Source: Gnetum montanum
Taxonomy: Eukaryota > Streptophyta > Gnetopsida > Gnetales > Gnetaceae
DNA length: 64,000 bases
Assembly (NCBI GenBank): GCA_015680685.1
Contig: MNCI01014193.1
Span: forward strand, 85,283-149,282
Direction: 5' to 3'
Shown: piece by piece, positions 35,205-46,059 of the stretch
How the letters are laid out: every line of letters begins with the position of its first letter
Position numbering within the stretch: the first letter of the stretch is position 1
Notes under the pieces: generated by a model
Told to the model about the DNA's origin: nothing
Seen by the model: the letters and a program-made list of their open reading frames with translations, nothing else
Databases searched by the model: none
Translations under genes and position numbers: made by a program

Positions 35205-35690
35205 GTCATTTGGAGTGATGGTAAGGTGCTTGTTTCTCAAGTTGATAGCCTAGGTTTGAGCCTAGGCACAACCATTCAAAGTGGTTAGGCTTTCACCCCT
35301 CCTGGGACCCACTTAGTGGGATGAGCACAATGACTTTGGGTAATGATCCTTTATAGGCCACATGACAAATTATTGGATTACTAAATATCCATCCTTAGAT
35401 CTATAATGATAGGTTTATCTTTATTTACATATGTACTACATTATATTAAAATTCATTTCAATAGTTTCTTTGAAATAAGGAAGTATGAAGTATGAAGATT
35501 CTAATTAGAAATCAAGTTGATGCCAACAAGAACCATTATTTAGAATGATTATCAAATGCTTATTTCTCAAGTTGTAAAGCTTGAATTTGAGCTTGGGCAT
35601 ACCCATTCAAGAAAGGGTTAGGCTTTTACTTATTTTGTGAACCCTCTTGGGACTTACTAGGCGAATGAACATTAAGCCTCCTAGTAATAC
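35205..35690 (+). repeat. Pair of diverged tRNA-like repeats
   Basis: GGTAAGGTGCTTGTTTCTCAAG, then GGTTTGAGCCTAGGC, then GGTTAGGCTTTCACCC (35220-35300) recurs in diverged form at about 35548-35640 (AAATGCTTATTTCTCAAG, TTTGAGCTTGGGC, GGTTAGGCTTTTAC), each followed by GGGAC(C)CACT(T)AG. The first third looks like a tRNA box A / box B pair, so SINE origin is likely. Confidence 0.45.
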
Positions 35691-36120
35691 TTTTTTCTTC
35701 TTCTTCTTTTCAATCAGATGGGATTAATCCTTCAAAAGATAGAAGTTACATAGGTCTAAGTTGATTAGAACTTGATGATTTCTTATGTTGAAGTTACAAG
35801 TCTAGGTTAGAATTGATGATTTCTTATGTGAGTAACTCAACCTTGGTTGCGTGGTCCACTTGATCATTGTTTAAGAAAATGGGGTACACTTTGGAAAAGA
35901 TACTTGTTACCTTGTTCATCCTGAAAAAACATATTTACCATTGACATAATTTATATCACCTATTGCAAATCATTTTGTGCAATTTACCCTTAAGATCAAC
36001 CACTTACTCCAATGAGTTCTAACCTTTCATAATTGCACACACGACAAGTGCAGCATTATGTCAAGATCCTGAGCTTTAACATCCAATCGGATGCATCGAC
36101 GTAACGAATAATTAAATTTT
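35690..36120. other. AT-rich spacer, nothing recognised
   Basis: Contains a short direct repeat of GATGATTTCTTATGT (near 35774 and 35814). No gene. Confidence 0.4.
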
Positions 36121-36388
36121 AGTTGGTACTCTTCCTAAAAATAGCTCTGATGGGTTGAGGCTCCTAAACGGCCAAAAGAAACTTTTAATAAAACCCCCAC
36201 TAGCAGACGAGAAAGCAAAACGAAATCAAAGTGTACTACAAGACGCGGCTGAGCAAAGCGTGCAGGCCTAAAGCCAACCTTTTTTTTTAAATCTCCAGCC
36301 TTAGGGCTAAAGTAAAGGTACAGGCGTGCCCGCATTTTCTCAGTATCAGAAATTCAATAGGATTTGATCTCCTCATTTGGTAAAGTGG

Positions 36389-36420
36389 CGTGGGGGCCCA
36401 GGAGAAAACGAGCCCCCACG
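36389..36420. repeat. Perfect 9-bp inverted repeat
   Basis: CGTGGGGGC (36389-36397) and GCCCCCACG (36412-36420) flank a 14-base loop. GC-rich and perfect. Confidence 0.8.
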
Positions 36421-37342
36421 GCACCGCAGAAAATAACTTGACCGAATTTTCAAAGCATGGAAAAAAATTCAAAGTACATGCAGCACTGTGATTATTGATT
36501 AGGGTGGAGCCAAGTTTCCAATATGACATGTCGTTTTATAGTCTTCATTACACGACACAGGGACCCCGAACGATACGCCTTGACTTTGACGGGTATTTGT
36601 GCTTATGAACAAAATATCTTGTTGAAAGGTATGCATTTCTAGACTGCCTTTTGTATTCCACGTTCATTAATAAAATTGACTTTATAGTTTTAAAAAATAT
36701 CCATATCCATTGTGGCTGTAGACTTTCTATCCTTGCGCAATGCCCATGGAAAAACGAAGTTTTCATGTCGTGATTGGAAAATCATGCAATGTTGTGTATC
36801 TAACCCGATCTTCTGCAAATCGAGATTCCTAGTAACAAGACTCGGCAACAGCATATTTACTGTTTTGTAAGATTTACACAATCAAATATGGGTAGTACTG
36901 CGATCACAAATTCCTGGCCAAGCATCATATGAAAAAGGGGGAAAAAAAATCTGCGTATGCAATAAACAGTACTGTAAACTGAATCAGAAAATAAATGAAA
37001 CTGAGACTTGCAGGAACATATCCTACTTTCACTATCATGAATGCTTCCATCAGAATGACTGAATCCATTAAAAATAGAAACGACAAACATCAACATATTT
37101 TTTCGAAGCCTGTCATTTCGGGAGATAAACTCCAGATTGCTAACTCGCAACGTTCAACCCACTTTTAGGAATTTCGACGAGATGAAGTTTGAATTCTTTC
37201 GTCTTCATGGGAAGGGAACTATAGCAATTTCAAAAACCATAGTAGTTCCGAAGATTCTACAGTGGTTGCACGATCAGTGGTGAGAAAATGGGGAATGGAT
37301 GGCCGTCAAATTCCAATCGAAACATGATTTTAAAATTCCAAG

Positions 37343-37372
37343 ACTGTCTGTGGCGCACCCTCCACAGACAGT
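37343..37372. repeat. Perfect 11-bp inverted repeat (hairpin)
   Basis: ACTGTCTGTGG (37343-37353) and CCACAGACAGT (37362-37372) flank an 8-base loop, about 1.15 kb before the ZF-HD start. Confidence 0.85.
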
Positions 37373-37434
37373 GGCCACAGAGCGGCAGCGCCTTGAAATC
37401 CAAGCAATGTGAAAGCGTGGCGTGCAGGGGCGCT

Positions 37435-37444
37435 GCCACGTGGC
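37435..37444. promoter_or_regulatory. G-box palindrome
   Basis: GCCACGTGGC is a perfect 10-bp palindrome with the CACGTG core, the class of site bound by plant bZIP and bHLH factors. It lies about 1.08 kb upstream of the ZF-HD ATG. Use at this gene is inference. Confidence 0.5.
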
Positions 37445-38058
37445 CCAGCAATCAGCGCCGATAATGCTACCCTAATCATGAGACACTAGGCCTACGTGCA
37501 TATTGTTATGCCCCTCGCCCCTCCTTTTCCAGATATGGAAATATCGATTAAGGCAGACAAAGCCGCTTATTCGCGTCCTGGCGAAACTAATTCCTCACTG
37601 TTTTCTGCGAAATGATTGATGATTTCGCCTTCGCCAGTGCTCGGTCGGCCACGGTCTCAATACTAAAGCTCAGAAACCACCCAACAGACCAGAAGGCTGC
37701 CAAAGACTGCAGCAGCAGGAACAGGGAAATTAGAGAGAATGTGGATGCGCGACCCCACACGGTGTTTTTCAAACTTTTCTGCAGGATTTCATTATCTCTA
37801 ATGACACACGCGGGCCTTCCTCCTCCACACATTTGGTTAAATTTTTCGCCCACCCGACCCAGTGCTCATCCTATTTCTGGCCTAAGCCTGGATTTTGCAA
37901 AGGCTCGATAAATTTCGTGATAAATGCGTGCGGGCTTTTGCCTAACCGGCTTAGATTTCGGAGCCTTGAGTGCTTTTTAATTAAGCGGTCATCGGTCCGA
38001 GACGCGTCCTCATTATGCTGTCTGAACGCGCCGCCCGCCGGTTTTGTCTCTGTTTCTT

Positions 38059-38067
38059 AAACCCTAA
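38059..38067 (+). promoter_or_regulatory. Telo-box
   Basis: AAACCCTAA lies about 450 bases before the ATG. Telo-boxes are common near plant transcription starts and are linked in the literature to growth-related expression and Polycomb recruitment. No TATA box was found with it. Confidence 0.45.
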
Positions 38068-38089
38068 TTAACGAATTTGGTTTTGCAGG

Positions 38090-38520
38090 CGCTTTGTTTG
38101 TTGTTGTTTGTTGATGATCTTTGTTGTTGTGGTTGTTGTTGTTGTGCTGTTCTTTTTTAACGCGGCGGCGGTGTTGTCGTTGGGGTTTGTTGATGTTGTT
38201 CCCGAGTGTGTTTTGCTCTCTTTTTCTTGTTGTTTGATGTTTGTTGCTCGCTTTTGTGTTGTAACCGACGCAGGCGGCCGCGGCGCCGGTTACAGCTAAT
38301 GAAACGAGATGAGGCAGCCTGCGATTTCGAGTTTTGTCTAATGTCCCTGATTAGCAGCGCCAAGGCTTTGCCAGAAGCTGATTGATTGATTGCGATTTTG
38401 ATTCGTTTTCGCGTCTCTTGATCGATCGATCGATTTGTTGCTTGCTTCTCTGTTATTTTTCCCCCTACCTATCTTTGGTTGGATCACGAGATTTCAGGAT
38501 GAGGTTATAAGTATGCAACA
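38090..38520 (+). promoter_or_regulatory. Probable leader of the ZF-HD gene with upstream ATGs
   Basis: The stretch has a GTT microsatellite (about 38094-38150) and a GATC run (about 38420-38435). GATTTCAG at 38490-38497 after a pyrimidine-rich stretch could be the acceptor of a 5' untranslated intron. Then come a four-codon upstream ORF (38499-38510, Met-Arg-Leu-stop) and an out-of-frame ATG at 38513 opening a 99-codon frame that overlaps the main one to 38812. The main ATG has the better context (A at -3, G at +4). Confidence 0.5.
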
Positions 38521-39570
38521 ATGGCCGATCTCAGCCATAATCATCATCATCTACTTCAAAGCCAGCCGCAGGTTCTACCCGACGAGGAAGAAGAGGAACA
38601 ACAAGAACACGAACAACAAGAAGAAGATCAACCGCAACAATATCACACCAATCACAGCAACAATCATCACCTGTTTCAGACGCAGCCGCAGCAGCAGCAG
38701 TCTCTCAAAGTTCCTCCGCCGCAGATTCACGCCACTCCGCCTCCGCCTCCGCCTGCGCAGCCGCCGCCGCAGCCGCAGCCGCAGCCGCCCAGGGTTTTGC
38801 AGAATAACGTAAATGTTAACGGCAACGCAAATCCTGCAGCAACAGCAACTGCAATTGCAAACGGAAGCAGCAGCAACAACAAGAACAACAACAACGGACG
38901 GACTTCTATTGATGACGTGAAACCCTTGCCGAGCAGACCGGCGGTAAAGTACAGAGAATGTCAGCGCAATCACGCAGCAAGCATCGGCGCACACGCCGTG
39001 GACGGCTGCGGCGAATTCATGCCGGCCGGGCCCGACGGCACTCCCGAGGCCTTCAAATGCCAGGCCTGCAATTGCCACCGGAATTTTCACCGTCAGGAAA
39101 CCGAAGGCGCCGTCGGATTTCGTGCCGGATTCAACCATTGCAGCAACAATAATACTCACAATCACGGCAATGAAGTTAACGTTGCATCGGCCTGGTACCT
39201 TGACAGAAATCCGCCGCTCGTTTACCCTAACGCCGTTGCGGCTGCCGCGGCTTCTTCGTCAGGTCCGGATTCGCCTTCTCAGACGCCGCCGCCGCCGTCT
39301 TCGCATTTTCAGGATCATCATCCTGCGCAGATGCTCGTTTCGCTTTCCGGCGCGCGCGGTTCTTCGTTGTCGAAGAAACGGTTCCGGACAAAGTTCACGG
39401 CGGAGCAGAAGGACAGGATGCACCAGTTCGCGGATCGGCTGGGCTGGAGGATCCAGAAGCAGGACGAGGCCGCCGTTCAGCAGTTTTGCAGCGAGGTCGG
39501 CGTCAAACGTCACGTTCTCAAGGTCTGGATGCATAACAACAAGCATACGCTTGCCAAGAAATCTTCGTAG
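38521..39570 (+). CDS. Zinc-finger homeodomain (ZF-HD) transcription factor
   Basis: Single uninterrupted frame, 349 aa; absence of introns is usual for this plant-specific family. Residues 1-90 are low complexity: His-rich, Glu-rich (22-35), then Gln/Pro-rich with polyproline. The ZF-HD dimerisation zinc finger spans 142-192: YRECQRNHAA, then AHAVDGCGEFMPAG, then FKCQACNCHRNFHR, with C147, H151, H158, C163, C180, C183, C185, H186 and H190 in the family pattern. A linker with an alanine run (238-244) and a proline run leads to the homeodomain, 285-347: KKRFRTKFTAEQKDRM ... GVKRHVLKVWMHNNKHTL, with WMHNNK in helix 3 as in ZF-HD proteins rather than WFQNRR. Family members form homo- and heterodimers in the nucleus and act in development and stress responses. 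The ATG chosen gives the usual N-terminal extension. Confidence 0.95.
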   Translation: MADLSHNHHHLLQSQPQVLPDEEEEEQQEHEQQEEDQPQQYHTNHSNNHHLFQTQPQQQQSLKVPPPQIHATPPPPPPAQPPPQPQPQPPRVLQNNVNVNGNANPAATATAIANGSSSNNKNNNNGRTSIDDVKPLPSRPAVKYRECQRNHAASIGAHAVDGCGEFMPAGPDGTPEAFKCQACNCHRNFHRQETEGAVGFRAGFNHCSNNNTHNHGNEVNVASAWYLDRNPPLVYPNAVAAAAASSSGPDSPSQTPPPPSSHFQDHHPAQMLVSLSGARGSSLSKKRFRTKFTAEQKDRMHQFADRLGWRIQKQDEAAVQQFCSEVGVKRHVLKVWMHNNKHTLAKKSS

Positions 39571-41600
39571 TCGATCTTTGGCGGAACCTTTGCTCAATTC
39601 TGCATCTTCTTCAAAGCCTAGCCGTCTCGGATTAGAAGCCGTTAGACTCCAATTCGTTTCGCATTTTCCTTTTGATCATGTGCAGCGTCCTTCTTCTATT
39701 TACTTCTCCGTCTTCTGAGCACTGTCGATGATTACGGAAGTTATATGTTAATGTTTCGATGCCTTCGAGGCTAAATTTGTCGCGTTTGTTCTTGCGTATG
39801 AGCTTTGAACTAAAAGATCATAGGGTACCTGCTTGTTACTGTCTCCGTTGCATCACCAGGCGCGCTGGATTTGCAGCATCTGTGCTCATTTCGGCCAGCG
39901 CCTGGACAGTACAGCAATGGATGATCGCCTGTGAACTCTGAAGCACAACGCGCAACAGGTCTGAATACTTATCTGCATATAGTCCTTTTGTACGTACATT
40001 CCTTTTACTTCCTGTCGTTCCAAACTTCCAATGCATAGTTAATTACAAGGACATTCTTCTCTTCACTGTAAGAAAACAAAACGTTAAACAAAAAATAACT
40101 ATTTCCTACGAGAATAGATGAAGATCGAACTGGAAAGTGGATGAAAAACGAATTTGAACTAAAAAAGCTGATAAGAAACAAACTCTTTATGAAATCCGTA
40201 TTCACTCAGGCAATGATGTACATTCGGTTCTTACAGTTTGATTCAGCGTATAAGTTAGACTTGCCTTTTTTTTTGACTCAATGCAGAAACTAGTGTTCTT
40301 GCTTTTCCCTATTCCAAGAATACGAAAATGTCATTTCTATCTTCAGCCAAAGAAGCTCAGTAGAACTGTATCATCAAAAATATGCAGCCATCCAGAATCG
40401 AAAAGACAAAACCGAAACCGAAATAATAGAATGCAACGCCGATATAGAAATGGCGTCGCTTGGAATCTTGTTTCAATATTTTGTTGTTTCACTCTGCCGC
40501 GTTGGTAATCCGCGTTCCTGAAGTCCGACCACGACGATCATATCGAGTATTCTATTGTCACTTCCCACGTTTTCTGTTCGGTTACGGAATTTTTAGTGTC
40601 TTTTCTTGACTGAAAAAATAAAATATTTTGGAGTAACGAGCTTCAGATTTACAGGTAAAAATATTCTGAGATTTACGTGGTAAAAATATTTGACTAGAAG
40701 GATTGCTGAAAAATGTTTATGTGCAACTTTGCCAGAAATTTTTGCAAGCTACCAAAACTATTCGATTTGGGTAATGTATTTGTGCACTATATCGTCAGCT
40801 TTATCATTTTTTAAAAGAATATGTCACATGTTGGATAATTGAAAGCAAGTGACATTATGAACATTCACATAAGCGTGGGAAGGGTTGTATTGTTTGGGAA
40901 GGGTTGTATTGTTTGTTTATGCTTTGTGTATAGCGAATGAAATCAAGGAAGTCGGTAGAAGCGTATTGGGATGTTCTTGAATGCTTGTTTTTTATATGCA
41001 TTTGGTACCTCTCCATTGCAACTACGCTTCTTCATAGGTCCTTTTGAATTTGTGTTTTGGTTCTCTAATTGAATTTGTTCATAGCTTTGTTTACGAACAA
41101 TCTCTAATCCAAAAAAAGGAAAGAGGGGCCAAAGAAACTTCATGTTGGTTCCATGCTAGATAGAACAAATTCCTCCCAACAAAACATATAAATAAGGGTG
41201 AAAGGGTGAACCTTTTTCCTTTGTGCTTGCCAAAAGCATTTTGCATAAAAAGGAGTGCTCTCTCCCTTTAAGCATTGGTTTTCCTAGTTGAGAAGTGAAT
41301 CCTTCCATGATTCTTTCTAACATATTCTCTCATATGCATTCTCACATATGAATTCTCACATACTTAACCCCTACCGTTCATATGTTCTTTAAATTTTCAC
41401 ACAATTGTTCTTTCACATGAAGTGGATGTTTGTGCATGTTCAATTTAAAGTTCAAAATAAGAGTTTATGTTTATGTTAAGGTTTGAATGTCATTGAAGGG
41501 TTTGAAGAGAAATTAGTTTGGATTCATCAACTCCATGTTCAGTTATCTCTATGGTAGAAGGGATTTTCTCTCAAAAGCATCTAAATCAAGTTTACTATAC
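39571..41600 (+). other. 3' flank of the ZF-HD gene and intergenic sequence
   Basis: CpG content stays raised to about 40600, then falls. AATAAAATATTTT near 40617 could contain a polyadenylation signal but is over 1 kb from the stop. Short direct repeats GGTAAAAATATT occur near 40654 and 40679 and GGGAAGGGTTGTATTGTTTG near 40877 and 40897. No further gene was found. Confidence 0.4.
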
Positions 41601-41609
41601 TTTTTTGAT

Positions 41610-42560
41610 TCAAGACAAATGAAGGTTCTCCTACTACAATTAGAATAGAATTACATTTGGTTTTCCAATCACAATAGGTCTACATGAAGCACTTAGCCTA
41701 TTCTTATTTACTATTGTTATGGATAAATTAACAAAAGAAATTTAGGATAAAATCCCTAGGTGTATGCTATTTGCAAATGATAGTGTGTTGTTGAATACAA
41801 CTTGAGAAAATATTGCTTCTAAAATGGAAAAGTAGAGATGCTCTAGAATAAAAAAGCTAAAAAATCAATAGAAGACAAACAAAATATATGGAATGTAATT
41901 TCAATAAAAGCATAAGCATTCATGAAATGGAAATAATAATTCAAGGTTAAAAATCCCCGTGCCATAAATAGTTTTCCTACCTAGGATCAATCTTGCAATC
42001 AAATGGTGAAATTGATAAAGATATGGGAAATAGGATTGAGGCAAAATAGTCAAAATAGAGACAAGCTAGTGGTGTTTTATGTGATAAAAGAATTTAAATA
42101 AAAATAAAGGAAAACTTTTGTAGCATAGTAATCAGGCTTGCTATCTTATTTGGTGTTGAATATTGAGCAATACAAAAGAGACATGAACAAAAAATTAGAG
42201 TGGTAAAAATGAAAATGATTAGATGGATGTTCAATGTTACAAAAAGGATAAATTAAACTATACAAACATTAGAGAAAGACTTAGAGATGTCTCTATTTCT
42301 AATAAACTATAGGAATAATGTCTTAGATAGTTTGGGCTTGTGTATAGAAGATTAGATAATGAGCTTATTTAAAAAGTTGTTACATCACTATTTTAAGAAA
42401 GCCACCAAATTGAAGACCAAGAAAGATAAGGGAAAAAACAATTGAAAATGATATGAAGAAATTGCAAATAAACAAGGATTTAGCTCTTCATAGAGGCGCA
42501 TGATAAAAAAGAACTCATGTAGCCTATCCTATTTTGTTGGGACAAGGCTAGGATAATGAT
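41610..42560 (+). mobile_element. RTE-type LINE fragment, RT palm to 3' terminus
   Basis: Translation shows LFLFTIVMDKLTKEI, IPRCMLFANDSVLLN (near 41755-41800; FAND replaces FADD), YMECNFNKS, then FSYLGSILQSNGEIDKDMGN, RQASGVLCDKR, MKMIRWMFNVTKR and a 3' end GGGACAAGGCTAGGATAATG with a GAT run. The order is that of plant RTE elements. It is inactive: catalytic Asp lost and frame broken. Confidence 0.8.
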
Positions 42561-44210
42561 GATTTTAACTTCTAGTATGTAATATGAAACATATTAATTC
42601 AATTTCGTAATGTATTCCTACAAAACCATGCATATCTTATTAAAATAAAGAAGAAAAATCTATAATTAAAGCATTAATATTAAGACCATAAAAGAAAATG
42701 AAACTTAAAAAGCATAAAGAAATGAAAATGTTTAAGAAATGAAAAACATTTAAGAAAGTCAAAAAATCTTAAGAAATGAGAAAATATAAAGAAATATAAA
42801 AATATCAAGAAATGGAGAAGTTGCATAAAATTCCAACAATGATAAAACATGAATGAAGACATCACATGGAGTGTTTAGATGATGGTCCACATGAGGACAC
42901 ATACATCTCATACTATTTGCAATAGGAATGATTAAAATTTTAAAATAATAAGCTTATATGTTGGTATCTACATCAAAACTCATCTTGGATAGCATTGTAA
43001 GACACTGTTCTTAAGTCTATATCATCAAGTTCAATTGTTACTCATCTCAACTAAAAAGGATGGTTAAGTGAAGGGAAGCTTGGTGTAAAAGGATGAATAG
43101 GTGCTCCATTTTTGTGGAAGCAATGTCACTAGTTAGGAGTGGACTCATCATGATGTTGGGATGAGAAGGATTCATAAGGGATGCCACAAGGGATAAATTA
43201 GTATGAAAGCAATTGAGAAATAAATTGTAATTGAAAAAAAGTATTTTAAAACAATTACAATTAAGCAATGCAAGATCTTAAAACAACATTGTACTTGGGT
43301 GTTAAAACTAATTTCAAGTGAAAGGAAAGTTTGCATAAGTCGAAGGCAAGACATTAACATGCTAGATATGCATTTACACCAATAAGATGATTCTAGCTTA
43401 TTGTATAAGGTATGATCATAGGGCAAAGATGGGATAGAGTTTAGATAGCTTCATGCTCCATGACCCCCAAATTGTGGGAAGGCAATAGGTTACCATTAAC
43501 CCTAGTGTCTTACTTACAGTCCATTTAAAGAAATGATAATTAGTTATTAGAAGATATATAGAAATATAAGAAATAAAAAATAAAAAAGATAATATGAATA
43601 AAGTAAAAGATGATCTATCATAATAAAATAAGTAACATCCATACAAGTACGAATAAAAATAAGGAGTGTTAAAGGATCATTTGAATATTATTTTCTAAAT
43701 TATCCCAACCCTAGAACAAAGAAGGCATGATGAAGTGTGAAACTCACTAGAAAGGATTTGGAAAAATTTAAATCAAGCTAATAAAGAAACTTTGCAAAGC
43801 ATGAAGATGCAAAAACCATCTATTCATAGTGAAGGAAGGATGAAAAACCACCCATCCATGAAGCATGTGGAGGTTGAAAATCCATGCATCGACCACTAAC
43901 AGAGGACATGAAGCCATCTATCTATGAAGTATGAAATATGGGGATGAATCCTTTACATTGATTGAATCGTTAGATTATTAATGAATTCAAATTCATATAT
44001 ATGCGTCCTTCCTACCCTAAATAACTACATGTGCCAAATCATAAAAATGTAACTTCTTTTAAAGAAAGGGATAAAAAACACTTAGACATTCAACTTTCTA
44101 AGGATAAGCCTTGACAAGGTGATTCACACATTAAAAAAATATTAATCCCAAAAATTTACATCACATTTGATTACTTAAGTAGTGAAGAGAAGTGCTAGCT
44201 TCTTGAGTCC
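42560..44210. other. AT-rich sequence, nothing recognised
   Basis: Contains a purine-rich A/G low-complexity run (about 42640-42800, AAGAAATG-like repeats). Minus-strand frames of 60-84 codons here are Phe/Leu/Ser-rich composition artefacts. Confidence 0.45.
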
Positions 44211-44214
44211 TAGA

Positions 44215-44510
44215 AAAGAGAGAAATTGTATTTCAAATAAGTTACAAGAATGACATCTTAGATGGTTTAGGCATCTGTGAAGAAGATCAAATAATAAGCC
44301 TATGAAAAAAAGGTTGCTACATCCCTATTTTAGGGAAGGCATCAAAGGAAAAACTAAAAAATACATGGGAAAAAAATAATTAAAGATGATATAAAGAAAT
44401 TGCAAATAAACAAAGATTTAACTCTTCATAGAGGAAAATGATAAAAAATAATTCATGTAGCTAACCACATTTTATTAGGACAAGGCTAAAATGATGATGA
44501 TAGTTGTGAT
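44215..44510 (+). mobile_element. Second RTE LINE 3' end
   Basis: Aligns with 42290-42560 (shared CATCTTAGATGGTTTAGGC-like, AAGAAATTGCAAATAAACAA and CTCTTCATAGAGG blocks) and ends GGACAAGGCTAAAATGATGATG, the same terminus. It is 5'-truncated, as usual for LINEs. Confidence 0.7.
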
Positions 44511-45560
44511 GCAAAGGGTACAAATATAATGTTAGGTTTAAGGAATGTGCAACAAGGGTTTTTTCTTTTCTTTTCTTTGTTTTTCTTGATTAGTGAGGAG
44601 TAGGGTTCAAGGATGCAAGAAGGTGGCAACATCTACAAATTGTTCCAAATTTGTAGTAAAAGATAAAGAATTAAATTCAAAAAATATAGAAACTTCAATT
44701 TTTCAAAAATTGAAATTTCAACTGTAGCAAAATTGTAGACAATGAACATTGTCATAATTTGTAATTGGCAATAGCATTTGCACATTGTTGGGTCAAGATT
44801 TGTGAACTATTGTAAAATTTGCAAAATCTCAATCATGTACAATATATTTATCCATCAATTTGTTTACTTCTAATTATTGTTGAGATAGATTTTAGCAATT
44901 GGAATTGGACATGTAATTCTAAAATGCTAATTTTCAATAGTAATTGAACATAGTATATTTTAAAAAATATAAAGCTCTGATATTGTTGGCTTACATGATA
45001 TGACAAGGGTCTTACATTACCAATCAACAAATTATAATGTATAAAAAACACATGCTAAGAAAGTTGCAATACTATGCATAATGAATTAAATATACAAATT
45101 ACATAAAATAAAATTTTATCACACATAATAGTAAAATACATTTAAAGTTTAGATTAATTTCTTTAACCATTTTGGATTTCAAATATCTTATAAAAGTCAT
45201 TCACAAAGAGTTTTGGATGAAATTCATTTTGCTGCATGTAATCAATATTAGTAAGATTTTTCTTGGCATTTTTACAAAAAATTTTGCTACTATATAATTT
45301 TTCAAACTTCTTTTGTTTTTCATATCATTCCTAGATTGAGAAATAATTTGAACTTCGAATAAATTTTCTATAATTTTATTGGTTAAGAGCCTCTTATATT
45401 TAATATTTGTTATTACAACATTGTTTTAAGATATTATGTTAATTAGTAACAAGCTTTGAGAGTAGACAAACAACTCTAAAATAAACTTCCTAGCCTTATT
45501 TTTTCTTCATTAACTATGATAACAACTATTAACCTTTATTATATTTTTCAAAGATAAAAC
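44510..45560. other. AT-rich sequence, nothing recognised
   Basis: Includes a TTTTC microsatellite near 44557-44580. No gene. Confidence 0.45.
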
Positions 45561-45567
45561 TAGGTGT

Positions 45568-45598
45568 GGTAGGGAGGGGAGGGGGGAGTGGGGTGGGG
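45568..45598 (+). other. G-quadruplex-capable tract
   Basis: Five G-runs of three to six bases (GGG, GGGG, GGGGGG, GGGG, GGGG) are separated by loops of one to three bases within 31 bp, in otherwise AT-rich DNA. A C-rich stretch (about 45857-45890) follows 260 bp later. Confidence 0.7.
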
Positions 45599-45685
45599 CA
45601 TGTTGGATCCTTTCTAAGGTGAAATAGATTGATCAAGTTGTTCCCATGCAAGGGTTTAGGAACATACTAGCCCCTATATTTAACA

Positions 45686-45830
45686 ATGAGGTGTCAGCCT
45701 AGTGGTACGAGACTTGGTGTAGTAACCCTAGGCCACAAGTTCAATTATACTAGATAGCATTGAGTTATAAACTTTTAAAAATCTTGAGGTGTACCTATGT
45801 TTCAATTATTTTAGGTTTCAACACACACAC
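45686..45830 (+). repeat. tRNA-derived SINE-like element (best preserved copy)
   Basis: TCAGCCTAGTGGTACGAG (box A-like), CCACAAGTTCAATTATACTA (box B-like), then AGCATTGAGTTATAAAC, CTTGAGGTGTACCTATG and TTTCAATTATTTTAGG. The order defines the repeat whose pieces recur at 857-960, 5665, 24175 and 34460. There is a short AC-rich tail but no poly(A). Confidence 0.5.
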
Positions 45831-46059
45831 ATCATCCTCCACCTTGTACACACCACCACACATCCTTCCCTCCCACCCCTAACCCCTACCGTGAGTAGGA
45901 AATACTAGCCCCTATGTTTGTTTCTCAAAAATACAAAAAACATGTTGTTGTTTTATTACTATGTTAAAATTTTATTCATGAACCTATTTATAGAGGTGTC
46001 ACATGGCCTTCATTGATACTTTAATATATAATGAATAGTATTTACCCAAGATTGCATTA

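Larger units (their letters stand above)
36120..37600 (+). other. CpG-retaining upstream region of the ZF-HD gene
   Basis: GC and CpG content rise sharply from about 36120 and remain high into the gene. No coding frame with family similarity was found on either strand. The region holds two perfect hairpins (36389-36420, 37343-37372) and a G-box. It is probably distal promoter. Confidence 0.45.

Noticed and set aside
38575-39165. 196-codon Arg/Leu/Val-rich frame antisense to the ZF-HD gene
   Set aside because: It mirrors CAG, CCG and AAC-rich codons of the Gln/Pro/Asn-rich N-terminus. No domain, and the sense strand is clearly coding.
39122-39718. 198-codon Arg-rich plus-strand frame overlapping the ZF-HD gene
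   Set aside because: A frame-shifted shadow of the homeodomain region; extreme Arg/Ser bias and no homology.
42680-43646. Phe/Leu/Ser-rich minus-strand frames that could look like membrane proteins
   Set aside because: They arise from A/G-rich low-complexity DNA, are short and unrelated to each other, and lack gene signals.
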